The notes: generated from the letters alone by a model not told the origin. A DNA stretch of 64,000 bases from Tautonia marina (GCF_009177065.1 NZ_WEZF01000013.1:1-64000), one strand, 5' to 3'; shown: positions 52,676 to 62,040, counted from the stretch's first letter. Made by a program: numbers and translations.

Positions 52676-53149
52676 TCACCCTCCGGCATCGCCGCCGCCG
52701 TCCATCGGAGCGAACCGGGCCGCCGCGACGGCCGAGGGGGTTTCGATCGCCGCCAACGTTCCTTGATCGAGCCGAGCGACCCGATCGGCCACGAGACGGT
52801 CGAGCAGCGGGTCGGGACCGAGCGGGGGCCCCAGCAGGAACGCCACCTGCGGATGTCGAGCCGCCAGGTCTTCCCGGGCCGCCGTCAGGTCGCGCAACAG
52901 GTGAACCCCCATCGAAAGAAAATAGGGGACCATCAGCACCCGAGTCGCCCCCCGAGCCACGCAGCGATCCCCCGCCTCGGGAATCTCCGGCTCGGTCAGC
53001 TCTAGAAACCCTGCTTCCACGATCGGATACCCCCCCTGCTCGGCCATCCGCTCGGCCAGGCGTCGCAGGTCGGCGTTGGCCGGTTCGTGTCGGCTTCCGT
53101 GGGCGATCAGCAAGACGGCCGTCACGGGTTCAGTCTGCGGCTGGGGCAT
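52676..53149 (-). CDS. cbiX: CbiX-type sirohydrochlorin cobalto/ferrochelatase-like protein
   Basis: 157 aa from ATG 53149 (GAGGTG 6 nt upstream; the frame is open further but unsupported). VLLIAHGSRHEPANADLRRLAERM has the metal-binding His of short CbiX/SirB. VEAGFLELTEPEIPEA carries the second-site Glu, and RVLMVPYFLSMGVHLLRDL the C-terminal His region. The single-domain length fits CbiXS, which inserts Co or Fe into sirohydrochlorin. It pairs functionally with the cobalamin adenosyltransferase at 45962, though not in the same operon. Confidence 0.88.
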   Translation of the reverse strand: MPQPQTEPVTAVLLIAHGSRHEPANADLRRLAERMAEQGGYPIVEAGFLELTEPEIPEAGDRCVARGATRVLMVPYFLSMGVHLLRDLTAAREDLAARHPQVAFLLGPPLGPDPLLDRLVADRVARLDQGTLAAIETPSAVAAARFAPMDGGGDAGG

Positions 53150-53430
53150 CGGGAACACCTCGGAGCCCTTTGGGATGGGGGCGGGCGTGTCGTCATGTCG
53201 GAAACGGTCCACCAAGGAACCTCTCCCGATTGTTTGCCACCCCGACGACTCCGGCAAGGGCGCGTCTCGGCACAAAGCGGATGGCAATGAACCGCCCGCA
53301 TCACTCCCCGCGCAACGAAGAACCGCCGCTCCCGGCGATCGTTCCGATCCGGAACGAGGCGGAAGCGGCGGTGTGGCGTCTCGTCAACTCCAGGCACTCA
53401 CCAACCAGAAAAACCTGGCGGAGGCTCCCC

Positions 53431-54507
53431 TCAGCGGGGGAATCCCCCGGTCGTCGGCGGACCTCCCGGAACGGGGAACAATTCGGGCAAGCTGCCCGGA
53501 ACGGCCGGAGGAGGAGGAGCCGCCGCCGGCAGGCCCAGCGGCGAGACTCCGGCCGGAACCGGCGGCGGGGGAGGCGCCGAGGCCGGCTTGGCCAGGGCAC
53601 CGGGATGGCGGTCGGCGGCCGTTTCGGGACGAGCGGTCACGACCACCAGACGTTCGACCACCGCCGATCGTCCCCACTTCTCGGCCACCGATCGCGCCCC
53701 GAGGCTAATCAAGAGGCTTTCCCCCGGCTTGACTGGCCAGGCTCCCTCGACATGCGACCGGATGACCTCCGGCACCTGGAACGACGCCTGAAGCTTCATC
53801 GCCCCGGTTTTCGAGACCGAGGGATCGTTCCCCTCGCCGAAGCGGCGGAAAAGGCCCGCGATCGGGCGATCATCCCCCGCACCGGGACCTTGAATCGCGT
53901 CTTCGAACGACCCGGTATGCACCCCTTGCAGGCTCGTCTCGTCGAGGTTCACTCCCATGACCAAACCTTCAGGAGACGGCGTGGCCGAGAGGGCCATGTC
54001 CAGACCATTGTGCATCTGTTCCAGGATCGGCTGATAGGCCAGGCCCCCTTCGCGGCCGGTCGGCTTCTCTCCCTGGCGTTCGAGATCGACGATGAGCTGG
54101 ATGGTTGACCCGGTCATCGTCCGGGCCGATTGACCAGCCCCGGCCACCGCCGAGGGGGCCTGGACCACAGAGGAACGCGAAGACTTTTCGGCATGGTCAA
54201 TCAGGTCTCGGACCGCCGGCTCACCGACGGCCCAGACCATCAGGCCCGCCTGCCATTCGAGTCGTCGAGTGCGACCCTTGAGAACCCCTCGCCAGTCGAG
54301 CCCTTCGACCTGAAGATCACGGACCTCGAACACGTAACGAGGACCATTGCCGTTGACGTTGCCCTTCGACCCTTCGGCCGGGGTTTCCCTCGGCAGCGCC
54401 GAGGGGTCCGGGATGGGGGCCGAAGGCGGCACGGGCGACGGTAATTGCGGGGGGCCTTCGAGCGGCGCCAGGAGCAAGACCAACGACGAGACAATCGCGC
54501 CGAGCAT
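53431..54507 (-). CDS. Secreted Pro-rich hypothetical protein
   Basis: 358 aa from ATG 54507 (GGAGGG 8 nt upstream). Signal peptide LGAIVSSLVLLLA, then a Pro-rich linker. A beta-rich middle domain (about 55-300) includes YVFEVRDLQVEGLDWRGVLKGRTRRLEWQAGLMVWAV, VNLDETSLQGVHTG and VKPGESLLISLGARSV. This is reminiscent of planctomycete proteins with type II secretion-like wording, but no family is assigned. The tail (about 310-358) is Pro/Ala-rich. Same strand as the CDF gene upstream and cbiX downstream. Confidence 0.8.
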   Translation of the reverse strand: MLGAIVSSLVLLLAPLEGPPQLPSPVPPSAPIPDPSALPRETPAEGSKGNVNGNGPRYVFEVRDLQVEGLDWRGVLKGRTRRLEWQAGLMVWAVGEPAVRDLIDHAEKSSRSSVVQAPSAVAGAGQSARTMTGSTIQLIVDLERQGEKPTGREGGLAYQPILEQMHNGLDMALSATPSPEGLVMGVNLDETSLQGVHTGSFEDAIQGPGAGDDRPIAGLFRRFGEGNDPSVSKTGAMKLQASFQVPEVIRSHVEGAWPVKPGESLLISLGARSVAEKWGRSAVVERLVVVTARPETAADRHPGALAKPASAPPPPPVPAGVSPLGLPAAAPPPPAVPGSLPELFPVPGGPPTTGGFPR

Positions 54508-54653
54508 CTGGGAGTCCCTCCCTCCGAGCTGGCAATTCGTATCTATCCGTTCCCCTCTGGAACCGAGTGACCGGCCCCGGGCGCGGCGGATCATAGCCCT
54601 GAGCGCCGAAACGGTCAACCGAACTCCTGCCCCTGGTTTCGAGCCAAGCCGGA

Positions 54654-55622
54654 TCAGTCGGCTCTGGGCCGCTCGGTCCAGGGACGAGCCGCCGCGTCGG
54701 GTGGGTGAGGCTCTTCGGGAAACGGCTCCAGATGGACGAGGACATCTCGCAAGGTCGGAAAGGCTTCAAGTAAGCGATCCTTGACCCGATGGCCGATCCG
54801 GTGCCCCTCGGCAATGGTGAGATGGGGGTCGACTTCCAGATGGATGTCGGCGAAGTACTCCAGCCCCGACTTCCGCACCCAGAGGGTCTCGACCCCCTTG
54901 ACCTCGTCATCGGCCAGGGCTTCGGCCTCGATCCGGGAGACAAACTCTCCCTCGGCCTGTGCGTCCATCAGCTCGTGAGCACTTTCCCAGGTCAGCACCA
55001 GTGCCGACCGCACGATGATCCCCATGACAACCAGGGCCGCCACCTCGTCGGCGAAGCGATACCCCGGCCCTCCCCATCGCACCACCGACAGGCCGATCAG
55101 GACCGCCAGCGCGCTGAAGGCATCGGCCCGATGGTCCCAGGCGTTGGCGACCAATGCCCTCGACCCCGTCCGCCGGCCGATCCCGAGCTTGTAACGGAAC
55201 AGGACTTCCTTGATCACCACGTTGACGGCGGCGATGACGAGGGTCCACCCCGGCGGAATCTCGTGCCGCTCCGGCAGGCGTCGAATCGCCTCGGTCGCAA
55301 CCAGCACGGCCGAGCCGAGCACCAGCAGCGAGACGCTCAGGCCGGCGATCGCCTCGGCCCGGGTATGGCCGTACGGATGCTCCCGATCGGGTGGCCGTTG
55401 CGCCAGCCTCAGGGCGACCAGCACGGCGAGCGACGTGACCACGTCTCCCAGCGAGTTGACGGCGTCGGAGATCAGAGCAAACGAGTGCCCGACCAGCCCG
55501 CCGACCAGTTTCGCCACCCCCAGGCCGGCATTGACCACCAGGCCCAGGACCGCTGCGCCGACGACCTCGCGGTACAGGGCCGCTCGCGATTCCTCTCTCG
55601 GTACCCTCGGCCCCTGTGTCAC
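54654..55622 (-). CDS. Cation diffusion facilitator (CDF) metal transporter
   Basis: 322 aa; GTG start with GGAG a few bases upstream. Six membrane helices with the metal site HSFALISDAVNSLGDVV in helix 2 (D-x3-D type) and NAWDHRADAFSALAV in helix 5 (H-x3-D). HPYGHTRAEAI is the conserved cytoplasmic loop. The C-terminal metallochaperone-like domain (about 225-300) has DVLVHLEPFPEE at its end. It exports divalent metals such as Zn, Fe or Mn in exchange for protons; selectivity is not clear. Confidence 0.93.
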   Translation of the reverse strand: MTQGPRVPREESRAALYREVVGAAVLGLVVNAGLGVAKLVGGLVGHSFALISDAVNSLGDVVTSLAVLVALRLAQRPPDREHPYGHTRAEAIAGLSVSLLVLGSAVLVATEAIRRLPERHEIPPGWTLVIAAVNVVIKEVLFRYKLGIGRRTGSRALVANAWDHRADAFSALAVLIGLSVVRWGGPGYRFADEVAALVVMGIIVRSALVLTWESAHELMDAQAEGEFVSRIEAEALADDEVKGVETLWVRKSGLEYFADIHLEVDPHLTIAEGHRIGHRVKDRLLEAFPTLRDVLVHLEPFPEEPHPPDAAARPWTERPRAD

Positions 55623-55810
55623 GCGTCTCCGACCTCCCGGCCTCGATCGCCGGGGCTCGCTGCCCAGGCATTCCTCACTCTTATACCCGCCCGATCCGAT
55701 TCGCGTCGGCGCGGATCTGTGTCATCGCCGAGATGAATTCGGGATGAAGCCCGCCGCAAGCGCTCCGACTCGAATTGAGCCGGATGTCGCATCCTGCTAA
55801 AATCCTTCGG

Positions 55811-57169
55811 ATGAGCACGACACTGACCGAACCTGCCAGTTCACAACCCGCCTCCTCTCCCCTCGCCAACCTTCGCCACCGAGCCTCGCAGACGACGCCG
55901 TTGATGCGTCCGAGGTTCTACTACGGCTGGATCGTTCTGGGCGTCGCCGCAATGGCGATGTTCATGTCCGGCCCCGGACAATCGTACTCGATGGCGGCGT
56001 TCATCGACCCGATGCTCGCCGACCTCGGCCTGGCTCGCAGCCAGTACTCGCTGGCCTATCTGGTGGCCACCCTGATCAGCGGCTCGCTCTTGCCGATCGT
56101 CGGCCGATTGCTCGATGGCCGAGGGGCCCGGGTCGTCCTGCCGATCGTCGCAATCATGCTCGGCCTTTCCTGCTTCGGCATGTCCTGGGTGGCCGGCCCT
56201 CTGGCCCTGTACCTGGGCCTGACCTGCGTTCGATCGCTCGGCCAGGGGGCCCTGACTCTGATGGGCACCTGGATGGTCAGCCAGTGGTTCGAGCGTCGCC
56301 GAGGGATGGCGATGGGCCTGCTCGGCCTCGGCTCGACCCTCTCCTTCATGGCCTTCCCGGCCACGAACCTGGCCATGATCGGGCACTTCGGCTGGCGAGG
56401 GGCCTGGGTCGGTCTGGGCCTGGCCGTCTTGACCTTGCTGGCCATTCCCGCGCTGATCTTCGTCCGGAACCGGCCTGAGGATCTCGGCCTCGAACCCGAC
56501 CGGATCGCCCCGAAGCCTGGCTCGGACGCGAGGACCGACGGCCGATCGTCCTACGCCTCGTGGACCTCGTCGCAGGCGCTCCGGACCGCCTCGTTCTGGA
56601 AGGTCATCTCGGCCATGAGCGTCGGGGCGATGGTCTCCACCGGCCTGGTCTTCCATCAGGTCTCGATCCTCGGCGACCGCGGCCTCTCGGGAGGGGTCGC
56701 GCTCTGGCTCCTGACGATTCAGGCGGCCTTCGCCTGCGTGACGAGCCTGGTCGGCGGGGCCCTGGCCGATCGGATCGCCCCGAGGAAGATGCTCGCGGCG
56801 AGCATGGCCTTCATGGTCGTGGCGATGGCCTTGCTGCTGGTCCCGGTGACGGCGGCGACGGCCCTGCTCTACTCGGCCCTGCTCGGCCTGCACACGGGAA
56901 TCCAGCGGTATAGCGGATCGCTGACTCTGGCGGGGTACTTCGGCCGGGGGCACTTCGGCTCGATCAAGGGGATCGCCATGGCGGTCGTCATCGGAGCCTC
57001 GGCCCTGGGACCGTTGCCCCTGGCGATCGCCCGCGACAGCCTCGGCCACTACGACCTCTCGCTGCTCGCCATGATGATCTTCCCGATCGCCGCCGGCATC
57101 GCGGTCTGGTCGGCCCGGCCGCCGGTCCTGCCCGAAGCCAGCGAGCCCCTCGCGGCTCCCTCGGCCTGA
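55811..57169 (+). CDS. MFS transporter (monocarboxylate/oxalate-formate antiporter-like)
   Basis: 452 aa from ATG 55811; in-frame ATG 55784 and TTG 55775 are alternatives and none has a clear ribosome site. Twelve hydrophobic helices starting FYYGWIVLGVAAMAMFMSGPGQSYSMAAFIDPML, a start typical of the OFA/MCT-like branch. The motif-A-like loop is GRLLDGRGARVVLP after helix 2 and ADRIAPRKML in the second half. QWFERRRGMAMGLLGLGSTLS is also characteristic. It probably carries small organic anions. Divergent from the CDF gene. Confidence 0.88.
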   Translation: MSTTLTEPASSQPASSPLANLRHRASQTTPLMRPRFYYGWIVLGVAAMAMFMSGPGQSYSMAAFIDPMLADLGLARSQYSLAYLVATLISGSLLPIVGRLLDGRGARVVLPIVAIMLGLSCFGMSWVAGPLALYLGLTCVRSLGQGALTLMGTWMVSQWFERRRGMAMGLLGLGSTLSFMAFPATNLAMIGHFGWRGAWVGLGLAVLTLLAIPALIFVRNRPEDLGLEPDRIAPKPGSDARTDGRSSYASWTSSQALRTASFWKVISAMSVGAMVSTGLVFHQVSILGDRGLSGGVALWLLTIQAAFACVTSLVGGALADRIAPRKMLAASMAFMVVAMALLLVPVTAATALLYSALLGLHTGIQRYSGSLTLAGYFGRGHFGSIKGIAMAVVIGASALGPLPLAIARDSLGHYDLSLLAMMIFPIAAGIAVWSARPPVLPEASEPLAAPSA

Positions 57170-57336
57170 GCAGAGCCGACGAGATCGGGCCCAGGCCGCC
57201 TAGCGACCGATCGACGGGGAAACACACAAGTCTTGACTGGTGCAAGCTGCTGGCTCAAAATCGAGAGGAGTCTCGGTCATCGCCTCGGCTCACCCGGAGC
57301 GATCCTCGTCTTCCTTTGGGTTCCGGAAAGGGCGTC

Positions 57337-57786
57337 ATGGGCCTGTCTGAGGGAAGCTCGTTTCTGGATCAATTGATGGATGTTTTTCGTTCGGGAGCCA
57401 CCGCGCCGATCGCTCCCGAACAGGAGGAGCTGGTCGAGCAGGTCCGGGCCCTCTACGGCTGCATCATCCGGGGAGACTTCGCAGCCCTGGGAGACCTGAT
57501 GACCGAGGACGTCTGCCTCGACATCGACGCCCCCTCGATGCCCGCCTTTCACGGCAGAACCGACGGGCGAGACGCGGTGCTCGCCGTGATCGAGCAGAAC
57601 TTCTCCCAGGTTGACGAGCAGGTTCCCGAGGTCCGGGAGGTGGTCGTGCAGGGGGATACGGTGGTGGTCCTCAGCCGGGAATCGGGGCAGGTGACGGCCG
57701 ATGGCCAGACCTATCTGTTCTCCTGGCTCCAGTTCTTCACCTTCCGCGAGGGCCGGCTCTGCTTGATCCGCGAACGAATCTCCTAA
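57337..57786 (+). CDS. NTF2-like (SnoaL-type) protein
   Basis: 149 aa from ATG 57337 (GGAAAGG upstream). LVEQVRALYGCIIRGDFAALGDLMTEDVCLDIDAPSMPAFHGRTDGRDAVLAVIEQNFS and VVVQGDTVVVLSRESGQVTADGQTYLFSWLQFFTFREGRLCLIRERIS form the alpha-plus-beta cone of NTF2/SnoaL proteins. These are ligand-binding or isomerase-like. No catalytic residues are assigned. A hairpin lies just beyond the stop, before the convergent BON-domain gene. Confidence 0.85.
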   Translation: MGLSEGSSFLDQLMDVFRSGATAPIAPEQEELVEQVRALYGCIIRGDFAALGDLMTEDVCLDIDAPSMPAFHGRTDGRDAVLAVIEQNFSQVDEQVPEVREVVVQGDTVVVLSRESGQVTADGQTYLFSWLQFFTFREGRLCLIRERIS

Positions 57787-57805
57787 CCGGCCTTCGCCTC
57801 GGCTC

Positions 57806-57824
57806 GACTCGGCTCGTTCGAGTC
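57806..57824. terminator. Hairpin between convergent genes
   Basis: GACTCG-GCTCGTT-CGAGTC, a perfect 6-bp stem in the 36-bp gap between the NTF2-like and BON genes, usable from both strands. No T-tract. Confidence 0.35.
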
Positions 57825-58464
57825 AGGGGGTTGGCAAGGGAGGGCGGATGGACGGGGTCGGCTCGACCGGAGTTTCGGGATCGGGGGTCGGCCGAGGCTC
57901 AGGGCGCCGCAGCGGTTCCAGACCCGGCTCGGCCCCGGTGTTCGGCTGGGGCAAGGGCTCGGCGCGGGGCAGCGGTTCCAGAATCGGCTCGGAGCGCGGA
58001 TCGCCGAGGGGCCTGTCGGTCGCGGAGCCGGGAAGAACCGTCGTGGTGGTCCCCTCCGGCGCGACCAGTTCATTGAAGACCCGCGAGACACCGACGGTCG
58101 AAATGGCCAGCGCCGCGGCCCGATCGGCCGCCTCGGGGCTGGGCACGCTCCCTCGCAGAATGACCACCCCGCCGGGCCGGGCGTCGATAACAAACCGGCT
58201 GCCGGTCAGTTCCTTCTCCCAGAGCAACCGGCTGTAGACGCGGGAGGTGACTTCCATCGACTCGACCGCGCCTCGGGTGCGGGCGAAGGCGGTTCGCAGG
58301 CTCCGCTCGACCGCCCGGCCGGCCGTGTCGAGTGCCCCACCGACGACCTGACCCACCTGCTGCGCCGGCCCCTCCGACCGAATCACCTGCGCCTCGGCGG
58401 TCGCCGCCGTTCCGCTCAGGGCCAGGGCTGCCAGCCAGGCCCCTGCATGCTTGACCTGTCTCAT
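57823..58464 (-). CDS. Secreted BON-domain protein with Pro-rich tail
   Basis: 213 aa from ATG 58464 (GGAGGA 7 nt upstream). Signal peptide GAWLAALALSGTAATAEAQ. A BON domain (about 65-130) has VYSRLLWEKELTGSRFVIDARPGGVVILRGSVPSPEAADRAAALAISTVGVSRVFNEL, with the conserved 'G.V.LRG.V.s...a..A...A..v.GV..V.n.l' pattern. The last 75 residues are Pro/Glu/Arg repeats. BON domains bind membranes or phospholipid-exposed surfaces (as in OsmY). The GGTGCGC(C) repeat array lies 130-460 bp upstream of its start. Confidence 0.88.
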   Translation of the reverse strand: MRQVKHAGAWLAALALSGTAATAEAQVIRSEGPAQQVGQVVGGALDTAGRAVERSLRTAFARTRGAVESMEVTSRVYSRLLWEKELTGSRFVIDARPGGVVILRGSVPSPEAADRAAALAISTVGVSRVFNELVAPEGTTTTVLPGSATDRPLGDPRSEPILEPLPRAEPLPQPNTGAEPGLEPLRRPEPRPTPDPETPVEPTPSIRPPLPTP

Positions 58465-59376
58465 GAGATGTTCCTCCGTGATGGACGTTTGCGTGCTCGA
58501 TCCCTGCCGCCAAGCGGGTTGCAAGGCGGCCCGTCGTGCAAGTATGGCATGCCCTCGGCTGGCGTCGAGCCGAATTCCGGGCAAGGGACGACGCGGGCCG
58601 GTGCGCCCCAAGGTGCGCCGCTTCGGATGGCTCCGGTGCGCTCGGCACGCTCGACGCTTCTCCTGACCGGAAAACCTGTTACGCCGACCTCGACCGTTCG
58701 TTTCGTCACGGTGCGCCGGGGTGGGAATCGACGAGTCCCGCCAGGGCCAACGCAGGCAGCAGGATCGAGCAGTTCGGGGGCGGATTGGGGCAGGTGCGCG
58801 GTGCGGTGCGCCACTCGGTGCGCCCAGGGTGCGCCTGGCGAAAATGCTGTTATCGTTTGTGGAGGTTGAAGTTACGTCGATGGCCATCGGTTCGTTTCGG
58901 GGAATTCAAGCGAGCGGTGCGCGTTGGGACGCCTGGGGAACGTGTCGAGCCGAGAGGATCATCCAGCCACGAGAAGGGCGCGCGCCGCGGTTGAGTCGCT
59001 GACGTGGGAGAGTCGTTCGGCGGAGGAGGGCTGGCAGGACCGGCGGCGCTGCTGACTCTTTGTAATCATCGTGATTTGGAGGAGGTTCAGTCACACAATC
59101 CGTCGAGCGATTGGGGGATGAGGTGTTCGCGTCGGCAAGGTAGATGGGGCGCTGGCGAGGGCACCATTCCCATTGGCTCCACACCCTGGTTCGCCCTTTC
59201 GATCGGCCTGTGCCATCCGCCCGGTGCTCGGGGCGATTGGGCCAATTGGGGAACGTCTGCAAAGAACCTGAGAAGATTGTGGGAGGCTGGGGCGCGAGCC
59301 TTGTTCGGCACGGGGGGCGGGGCTAAGGTGGGCTCCGGATTGAAGGAAAGAGGATCAACCCCGAGAGGATCATCCG
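58465..59376. other. 912-bp gene-free stretch
   Basis: No frame here has family signature, signal peptide or ribosome site worth calling. It contains the GGTGCGC(C) array (listed separately) in its first half and an AATCA-TCG-TGATT dyad (59064-59076). I looked for RNase P RNA, tmRNA, SRP RNA and tRNA hallmarks and did not recognise any. It separates the divergent BON and phosphoesterase genes, so it must hold both promoters. Confidence 0.5.
58600..58922 (+). repeat. Array of nine GGTGCGC(C) direct repeats
   Basis: Same-strand copies at 58600, 58612, 58635, 58710, 58793, 58805, 58817, 58828 and 58916. Six of these are the full octamer GGTGCGCC, and the copies at 58635, 58793 and 58916 lack the final C. 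Four copies between 58793 and 58835 are phased 11-12 bp apart (about one helical turn). The octamer is rare elsewhere in the window as far as I could see. Confidence 0.65.
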
Positions 59377-61980
59377 ATGAGATGGGGATGGCACATGGTT
59401 TCAAGGTCTGGGCGGCTCGCTCGCGAGGCGATCGCGGTGGCGGGGGTGTTGGGATTCACACTCCAGGCCGAAGCGCTGGGTCAGGAGGCGATCGGTCCCG
59501 ATCGGGAAGCCGTTGCGGCGATCTGGCCGGGGATCACTCCGGAAGGGAGCGTGGTGCTGCCGAACGGCTGGTCGCTGAAGCCGGCCGGCAGTCAGGTGCC
59601 GCTGGCCGGCGACTTCCCGGTCTTGATGGCCAGGCACCCGAGCGAGCCGGTGCTGGCGGTGCTGTTCGCAGGATATCGTACGCATGAAGTGGTGACGATC
59701 GACCTGGAGTCGAACCGGGTGATCGGCCGGGTGGCGCTGCCGGCGTCGTTCTCGGGCCTGGTTTGGTCGCCGGGGGGAGATCGGCTGTTCGTCGGCGGCG
59801 GGTTCGACGACCTGATTTACCGCTTCGAGCATGACAGCGGGCTGCTCTCGGGGAAGGTCGAGATCCGCTACCCCGGGCCGCTGGTCGCGGCCGACCCGCC
59901 TCCCGAGAACGAGCAGGACATCCGCCGGACCGGCCAGCGGGTGCCGGGCGGCCTGGCCCTGTCGGGCGACGGCAAGACGCTCTGGGTCGCGAATGTTTGG
60001 GGCGACACGGTGGCGAAGTTCGACGCCGAGACCGGCGCACTGCTCGGCGAGTTCTTCACCGGAGTCCGGACGTACCCCTACGGCCTGGCGATCGACGAGG
60101 CGCGCGGGCGGGTGTACGCGAGCCTCTGGGGAGCGTCAGCCGTGGTGGCGATCGAAATGGAGACGGGGGACCGGGTCGCGCGCTGGGAGACCGAGGAGCA
60201 CCCGAACGAACTCTTGCTGGCCAGGGAGGGGAAGATCCTCTACGTCGCCAACGCGAACCGGAACACGGTGAGCGTGATCGACACCGACGAGGGCCGCACC
60301 CTGGAGACAATCGGCACGGCGATCGCCCCGGATGCCCCGGCCGGCTCGACGCCGAACGCGCTGGCGCTGTCGCCGGATGAAGCGGTCCTGTTCGTCTCGA
60401 ACGCGAACACCAACCACGTGGCGGTCGTCAACGTCGAGCAGCCCGGCCGCAGCCGGTCGATGGGCTTCCTGCCGGTCGGCTGGTATCCGACCTGCGTGCG
60501 GCTCTCCGAGGACGGCAAGACGATTTATGTGAGCAACGGCAAGGGAGCCATGTCGCGCTCGAACCGGCAGGGGCCGCAGCCAGTCGCAGGCCCGAGGCCG
60601 CCGACGGTCGAGTACATCGGCGGATTGTTCGAGGGGACGTTGTCGGTCATCCCCATGCCCACGCCCGACCGCATGGCCGAGCTGACCCGGACAGTCTACG
60701 AGTGCAGCCCGATCGACCGCGAGAGCCCGACCGCCGTCATCGCCGAGCGTCCCGAGGGAAACCCGATCCCGGCGAAGGTGGGGGACCCTTCACCGATCAA
60801 GTATTGCATCTATATCGTGAAAGAAAATCGAACGTATGACCAGGTGTTCGGCGATCTTCCCGAGGGGAAAGGTGCCCCGGAACTGTGCCTCTTTCCCGAG
60901 GAGGTGACGCCGAACCACCACGCCCTGGCGCGGGAGTTCGTCTTGCTGGACAACTTCTACGTGGAGAGCGAGGTCTCGGCCGACGGGCACGAGTGGACGA
61001 TGGCGGCCTACGCGACCGACTTCGTCGAGCGGACCTGGCCGCTGGGTTACCGGGGGGACCGCCGCGTCCCCTACCCGTCCGAGGGGAACTTCGAGATTGC
61101 CCGCCCGGCCGGCGGATACCTCTGGGACCGCGCCCGGGAGGCGGGGGTGAGCTACCGATCGTACGGTGAGTTCATCAGCAACGGCCCGACCCCCGACGCC
61201 CCGGGCGTCGCCACCGTCGAGACGCTGGAAGGGCACTTCGACCCCTTCTTCCGCAGCTACGACCTGAACTACCCCGACGTGAAGCGGGCCGAGCGCTTCC
61301 TGGAGGAGCTGGCGCGGTTTGAGGAAGAAGGGGAGATGCCGCAATTGATGATCGTCCGCCTGCCGAACGATCACACCGCCGGCACGAGGGTCGGCGGCCT
61401 GACCCCTCGGGCCATGGTCGCCGACAACGACCTGGCGCTCGGGAAGCTGGTCGAGGGGGTGAGCAAAAGCAAGTTCTGGCCCGAGACGGCGATCTTCGTG
61501 GTCGAGGACGACGCCCAGAACGGCCCGGACCATGTCGATGCGCACCGGACCGTCGCCTTGTGCATCAGCCCGTACACCCGAGGGACCGGGAAGGACTCGA
61601 CGATGTATTCCACCTCGTCGATGCTGCGGACGATGGAGCTGATCCTCGGCCTGGAGCCGATGAGCCAGTTCGACGCCGCGGCCCGCCCCATGTACGCCAG
61701 CTTCCGGCCCGAGGCGGACCTGCGGCCTTATGATCATTTGCCCGCGCGCATTGATCTCGAAGAGGTCAACCTCGCCACCGCCTGGGGGGCCGAGCTTTCC
61801 GAACGCCTCGACCTGACCAAGGAAGACGCCGCCGACGATCTGTTGTTCAACGAGATCATCTGGCGATCGGTCAAGGGGGCCGACTCTCCCATGCCCGCCC
61901 CGGTGCGCTCGGCGTTCGTCCTCCAGGTCGAGGGGGACGAGGACGACGAAGACGAGGATGAGGACGAGGACGGCGAGTGA
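59377..61980 (+). CDS. Secreted beta-propeller (YncE-like) plus phosphoesterase-family protein with acidic tail
   Basis: 867 aa; GAGAGGATCATCCG precedes the ATG. The N-terminal hydrophobic segment exports it. Residues about 80-420 are a YVTN/YncE-type propeller (KTLWVANVWGDTVAKFDAETGAL, GRVYASLWGASAVVAIEMETGD, KILYVANANRNTVSVIDTDEG, AVLFVSNANTNHVAVVNVEQP). From about 465 the phosphoesterase (PF04185-like, phospholipase C/acid phosphatase) domain starts KYCIYIVKENRTYDQVFGDLPEG, with NHHALAREFVLLDNFYVESEVSADGHEW, a metal/substrate-site pattern, and IFVVEDDAQNGPDHVDAHRT near the end. The C-terminus is a run of Asp/Glu (about 850-867). A secreted phosphatase or phospholipase is likely. Confidence 0.88.
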   Translation: MRWGWHMVSRSGRLAREAIAVAGVLGFTLQAEALGQEAIGPDREAVAAIWPGITPEGSVVLPNGWSLKPAGSQVPLAGDFPVLMARHPSEPVLAVLFAGYRTHEVVTIDLESNRVIGRVALPASFSGLVWSPGGDRLFVGGGFDDLIYRFEHDSGLLSGKVEIRYPGPLVAADPPPENEQDIRRTGQRVPGGLALSGDGKTLWVANVWGDTVAKFDAETGALLGEFFTGVRTYPYGLAIDEARGRVYASLWGASAVVAIEMETGDRVARWETEEHPNELLLAREGKILYVANANRNTVSVIDTDEGRTLETIGTAIAPDAPAGSTPNALALSPDEAVLFVSNANTNHVAVVNVEQPGRSRSMGFLPVGWYPTCVRLSEDGKTIYVSNGKGAMSRSNRQGPQPVAGPRPPTVEYIGGLFEGTLSVIPMPTPDRMAELTRTVYECSPIDRESPTAVIAERPEGNPIPAKVGDPSPIKYCIYIVKENRTYDQVFGDLPEGKGAPELCLFPEEVTPNHHALAREFVLLDNFYVESEVSADGHEWTMAAYATDFVERTWPLGYRGDRRVPYPSEGNFEIARPAGGYLWDRAREAGVSYRSYGEFISNGPTPDAPGVATVETLEGHFDPFFRSYDLNYPDVKRAERFLEELARFEEEGEMPQLMIVRLPNDHTAGTRVGGLTPRAMVADNDLALGKLVEGVSKSKFWPETAIFVVEDDAQNGPDHVDAHRTVALCISPYTRGTGKDSTMYSTSSMLRTMELILGLEPMSQFDAAARPMYASFRPEADLRPYDHLPARIDLEEVNLATAWGAELSERLDLTKEDAADDLLFNEIIWRSVKGADSPMPAPVRSAFVLQVEGDEDDEDEDEDEDGE

Positions 61981-62005
61981 TCCTCGGCCGAAGGGTTGCC
62001 CTGGT

Positions 62006-62040
62006 GGGGTGGCTGGTTTCGCAAAGAGCCCAGTCACCCC
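62006..62040. terminator. Bidirectional hairpin between convergent genes
   Basis: GGGGTGGCTGG (62006-62016) pairs with CCAGTCACCCC (62030-62040), 10 of 11 bases, with a 13-nt loop. It sits in the 81-bp gap between the convergent phosphoesterase and lipoprotein genes. Confidence 0.5.

Noticed and set aside
53150-53430. Possible cobalamin riboswitch upstream of the CbiX-type gene
   Set aside because: I searched the minus-strand leader for the B12-box (AGCCAGGAGACC-like) and the GCCACTG element and found neither; only a short GTTCCG/CGGAAC hairpin is present.
58600-58922. GGTGCGC(C) array as a CRISPR
   Set aside because: Repeats are only 7-8 bp with spacings from about 11 to 83 bp and no cas genes nearby.
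58447-59376. Open frames in the 912-bp gap (e.g. + strand 58447-58869 and minus strand 58465-58887)
   Set aside because: Arg/Ala/Pro-rich translations, no ribosome site, frames open only because of base composition and the repeated octamer.
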